Shown here piece after piece: positions 62,114 through 64,000 of a stretch of 64,000 bases of DNA. A model generated the notes under the pieces. That model was not told the origin of the DNA. It made no database searches and was given only the letters and a program-made list of their open reading frames with translations. How positions within the stretch are numbered: position 1 is the stretch's first letter; the number at the start of each line of letters is the position of its first letter. The stretch is from Hafnia alvei (GTDB taxonomy: Bacteria > Pseudomonadota > Gammaproteobacteria > Enterobacterales > Enterobacteriaceae), in assembly GCF_034424155.1 (NCBI RefSeq), contig NZ_CP139992.1:4294012-4358011 (forward strand). Direction: 5' to 3'. A program made the translations under genes and the position numbers.

Positions 62114-62171
62114 CTCGCTACGGCAGCAAAAGCTCGGCACCTTGGGCGAACTCATACAGGTAGGAGCCGAC

Positions 62172-62588
62172 ATGAAAGGTAAGAACGAACAGGAAGACAG
62201 CGCCATTCGTTTGGATAAATGGCTCTGGGCCGCACGGTTCTATAAAACCCGCGCCATTGCCCGCGACATGGTCGACGGCGGTAAAGTCCATTACAACGGA
62301 CAGCGCGGCAAGCCTAGTAAAGCCGTGGAGATTGGCGCTGAAATCAAGCTACGCCAAGGCAATGACGACCGAACCGTTATCGTCACCGCGCTCACGGCAC
62401 AGCGACGCGGCGCCGCAGATGCTCAGCAGCTTTATGAAGAAACAGCGGCCAGCATTGAAAACCGCGAAAAGGTTGCACTCGCACGCAAGATGAATGCGCT
62501 AACCATGCCGCATCCCGATCGCCGACCTGACAAAAAAGAGCGTCGTACGTTGCTGAAATTTAAAAGCGAACAAGCTTCAAACGAATAA
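62172..62588 (+). CDS. hslR: Heat shock protein 15 (ribosome-associated)
   Basis: S4-domain RNA-binding protein that binds free 50S subunits carrying a stalled nascent chain. It has 138 residues from the ATG at 62172, with AGGAG five bases upstream. The S4 core is IRLDKWLWAARFYKTRAIAR then GGKVHYNGQRGKPSK. The basic C-terminus includes MPHPDRRPDKKERR. An upstream in-frame start at 62073 lies inside yrfG and is rejected. Confidence 0.96.
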   Translation: MKGKNEQEDSAIRLDKWLWAARFYKTRAIARDMVDGGKVHYNGQRGKPSKAVEIGAEIKLRQGNDDRTVIVTALTAQRRGAADAQQLYEETAASIENREKVALARKMNALTMPHPDRRPDKKERRTLLKFKSEQASNE

Positions 62589-62637
62589 ATTTAAAAACGG
62601 CTAGCTGGATAAACCGGCAGTCCTAAGAGAGAAAACC

Positions 62638-63519
62638 ATGTCTAATCACGACCAATTACATCGCTATCTGTTTGAAAATATGGCCGTTCGCGGCGAGCTG
62701 GTCACCGCCAGCCACACTTTCCAGCAGATGCTCGAAAACCACAGCTATCCGGCACCGGTACAAACGCTGCTGGGCGAACTGTTGGTTGCCACTAGCCTTC
62801 TAACCGCTACGCTGAAATTTGACGGTGACATCACCGTTCAGCTTCAGGGCGATGGACCATTAAAAATGGCCGTCATCAACGGTAACAACCAGCAGGAAAT
62901 GCGCGGCGTTGCACGTTTGCAGGGCGATATCGCCGAAGGCAGCAGCATGCGTGAAATGTTAGGTAATGCGGTGATGGTTATCACCATCACACCAAGCGAA
63001 GGCGAACGTTATCAGGGCGTTGTGGGTCTGGAAGGTGAAACGCTGGCTGAATGTTTAGAAGCCTATTTCATGCAGTCCGAACAGTTGCCAACCCGTTTGT
63101 TCATCCGTACCGGTGAGCATGATGGCAATGCATGTGCAGCCGGTATGCTGTTGCAAATCATGCCTGCACAGCCTAACAACGTGGAAGATTTGTCGCATCT
63201 GGCTCAGCTGACCGCAACGGTAAAATCCGAAGAGCTGTTCGGTCTTCCGGCGAACGAAGTGCTTTATCGTCTTTATCATCAGGAAGAAGTCACCCTGTAT
63301 GAGCCACAAGACGTCACTTTCCGCTGCACCTGTTCACGTGAGCGCAGCGCCAGCGCACTGCTGACCGTTCCGGTGGAAGAGCTGAACCACATGTTAGAAG
63401 AAGATGGCAACATCGATATGCACTGTGATTACTGCGGTAACCACTATGTATTTGATAAAATTGATATCGAATCATTACTGGCAGGTGGACAAAACCACAA
63501 CGACGAGTGCGTTCATTAA
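62638..63519 (+). CDS. hslO: Redox-regulated chaperone Hsp33
   Basis: Cytosolic holdase activated by oxidative unfolding. It has 293 residues. The redox zinc centre is intact at the C-terminus: CTC in [12 protein letters not shown] near residue 232 and CDYC in [12 protein letters not shown] near residue 265. It is 49 bp after hslR, consistent with one transcript, and is followed by a terminator. Confidence 0.97.
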   Translation: MSNHDQLHRYLFENMAVRGELVTASHTFQQMLENHSYPAPVQTLLGELLVATSLLTATLKFDGDITVQLQGDGPLKMAVINGNNQQEMRGVARLQGDIAEGSSMREMLGNAVMVITITPSEGERYQGVVGLEGETLAECLEAYFMQSEQLPTRLFIRTGEHDGNACAAGMLLQIMPAQPNNVEDLSHLAQLTATVKSEELFGLPANEVLYRLYHQEEVTLYEPQDVTFRCTCSRERSASALLTVPVEELNHMLEEDGNIDMHCDYCGNHYVFDKIDIESLLAGGQNHNDECVH

Positions 63520-63545
63520 GCATTAATGTCGTCATGCCGAACACC

Positions 63546-63571
63546 AAGCCCGCCATTGTGCGGGCTTTTTC
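63546..63571 (+). terminator. Terminator downstream of hslO
   Basis: AAGCCCGC and GCGGGCTT arms with loop CATTGT are followed by TTTC. It lies 26 bp after the hslO stop. Confidence 0.85.
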
Positions 63572-63698
63572 ATTGATCCTGCTCAGCATATATAGATTAT
63601 CTACGCGCAAATTCCGTGGCATCCATCTCATAACTGAATGAAAGCCGGATGAAAATTGTTTTTTTTGATGGCTCTCTCGGTTAAACGGGCTCCAATCT

Positions 63699-63727
63699 TT
63701 GACACTAGACCTAGTAAAAAATCTAAT
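63699..63727 (+). promoter_or_regulatory. Candidate pckA promoter
   Basis: A perfect -35 TTGACA (63699-63704) is followed after 17 bp by TCTAAT (63722-63727), which shares four of six bases with TATAAT. The leader would be only about 17 nt, ending in an AAGGAAAGGAG ribosome-binding site. It is plausible but unconfirmed. Confidence 0.45.
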
Positions 63728-63750
63728 CTTACAAGGAAAGGAGTAGTGTC

Positions 63751-64000
63751 ATGCATACGAAAGGCTTAACCCCACAGGATTTAGCAGAATATGGAATTAC
63801 TGACGCAACTGAGATCATCTACAACCCTAGCTATGACCTGCTCTTCCAAGAAGAAACCGCTCCAAATCTAGAGGGATATGAACGCGGGACAGTGACAACG
63901 CTTGGCGCAGTTGCCGTTGATACTGGGATTTTCACCGGTCGTTCACCGAAAGATAAGTACATTGTGCGCGACGATGTGACTCGCGATACCGTTTGGTGGT
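63751..64000 (+). CDS. pckA: Phosphoenolpyruvate carboxykinase (ATP), 5' part
   Basis: Gluconeogenic enzyme that makes PEP from oxaloacetate with ATP. Only the first 83 codons lie in the window: [20 protein letters not shown], then [32 protein letters not shown] and [12 protein letters not shown]. The match to E. coli PckA is close, including the GRSPKDK segment of the substrate pocket. The ATG follows AGGAG. The gene runs off the right edge. Confidence 0.96.
   Translation, partial: MHTKGLTPQDLAEYGITDATEIIYNPSYDLLFQEETAPNLEGYERGTVTTLGAVAVDTGIFTGRSPKDKYIVRDDVTRDTVWW

Overview
The window is an ordinary-density stretch of an Enterobacterales chromosome. Gene content, gene order and protein sequences match the E. 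coli str/crp/nirB/aroK/mrcA/pckA region. A moderate GC content and the specific accessory genes suggest a member of the Hafniaceae (Hafnia or Obesumbacterium). That genus-level call is inference. The conserved order is fusA-rpsG-rpsL-tusBCD-yheO-fkpA-slyX-slyD-yheV-kefBG-yheS ... yheT-yheU ... prkB ... yhfA-crp-yhfK-argD ... pabA-ppiA ... tsgA ... nirBDC-cysG-yhfL-trpS-gph-rpe-dam-damX-aroBK-hofQPONM-mrcA-nudE-igaA-yrfG-hslRO-pckA.

Region 1 (1-11.6 kb) holds the ribosomal str operon with a near-consensus promoter, the TusBCD sulfur-relay proteins for tRNA 2-thiouridine, the PAS/HTH regulator YheO, two FKBP-type isomerases (FkpA, SlyD), the glutathione-gated K+ efflux pair KefB/KefG and the ABC-F protein YheS.

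Region 2 (11.6-16.5 kb) sits between yheS and yheT, which are neighbours in E. coli. It carries a Hok/Sok-type toxin-antitoxin locus, a taurine operon tauABCD whose tauB is broken by one missing base, and a LysE-type exporter gene.

Region 3 (16.5-31.9 kb) holds yheT-yheU, a DUF4153 membrane protein, prkB, an M20 amidohydrolase + MFS transporter + divergent LysR regulator cluster, yhfA, crp, yhfK, argD behind tandem ARG boxes, a DUF853/HerA-like ATPase, pabA and ppiA.

Region 4 (31.9-38.7 kb) has a GH4 6-phospho-beta-glucosidase with a LacI-family regulator and a 20-bp palindromic operator but no PTS gene beside it. tsgA and codBA follow, the latter behind a perfect-consensus PurR box.

Region 5 (38.7-45 kb) is the anaerobic nitrite operon nirBDC-cysG with a consensus FNR site and a NarL/NarP-type site 28 bp upstream. 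A probable ~141-bp MITE-like repeat lies between nirD and nirC, and the small lipoprotein yhfL lies after cysG.

Region 6 (45-64 kb) has the aroKB-damX-dam-rpe-gph-trpS superoperon, the complete hofMNOPQ DNA-uptake operon, mrcA, nudE, igaA, yrfG, hslRO and the start of pckA.

No tRNA, rRNA, CRISPR array, prophage or intact insertion sequence was seen. I found no convincing new biological system. The items most worth a second look are the Hok/Sok locus, the tauB frameshift, the palindrome before yheO, the GH4/LacI operator, and the MITE-like element inside nirBDC.
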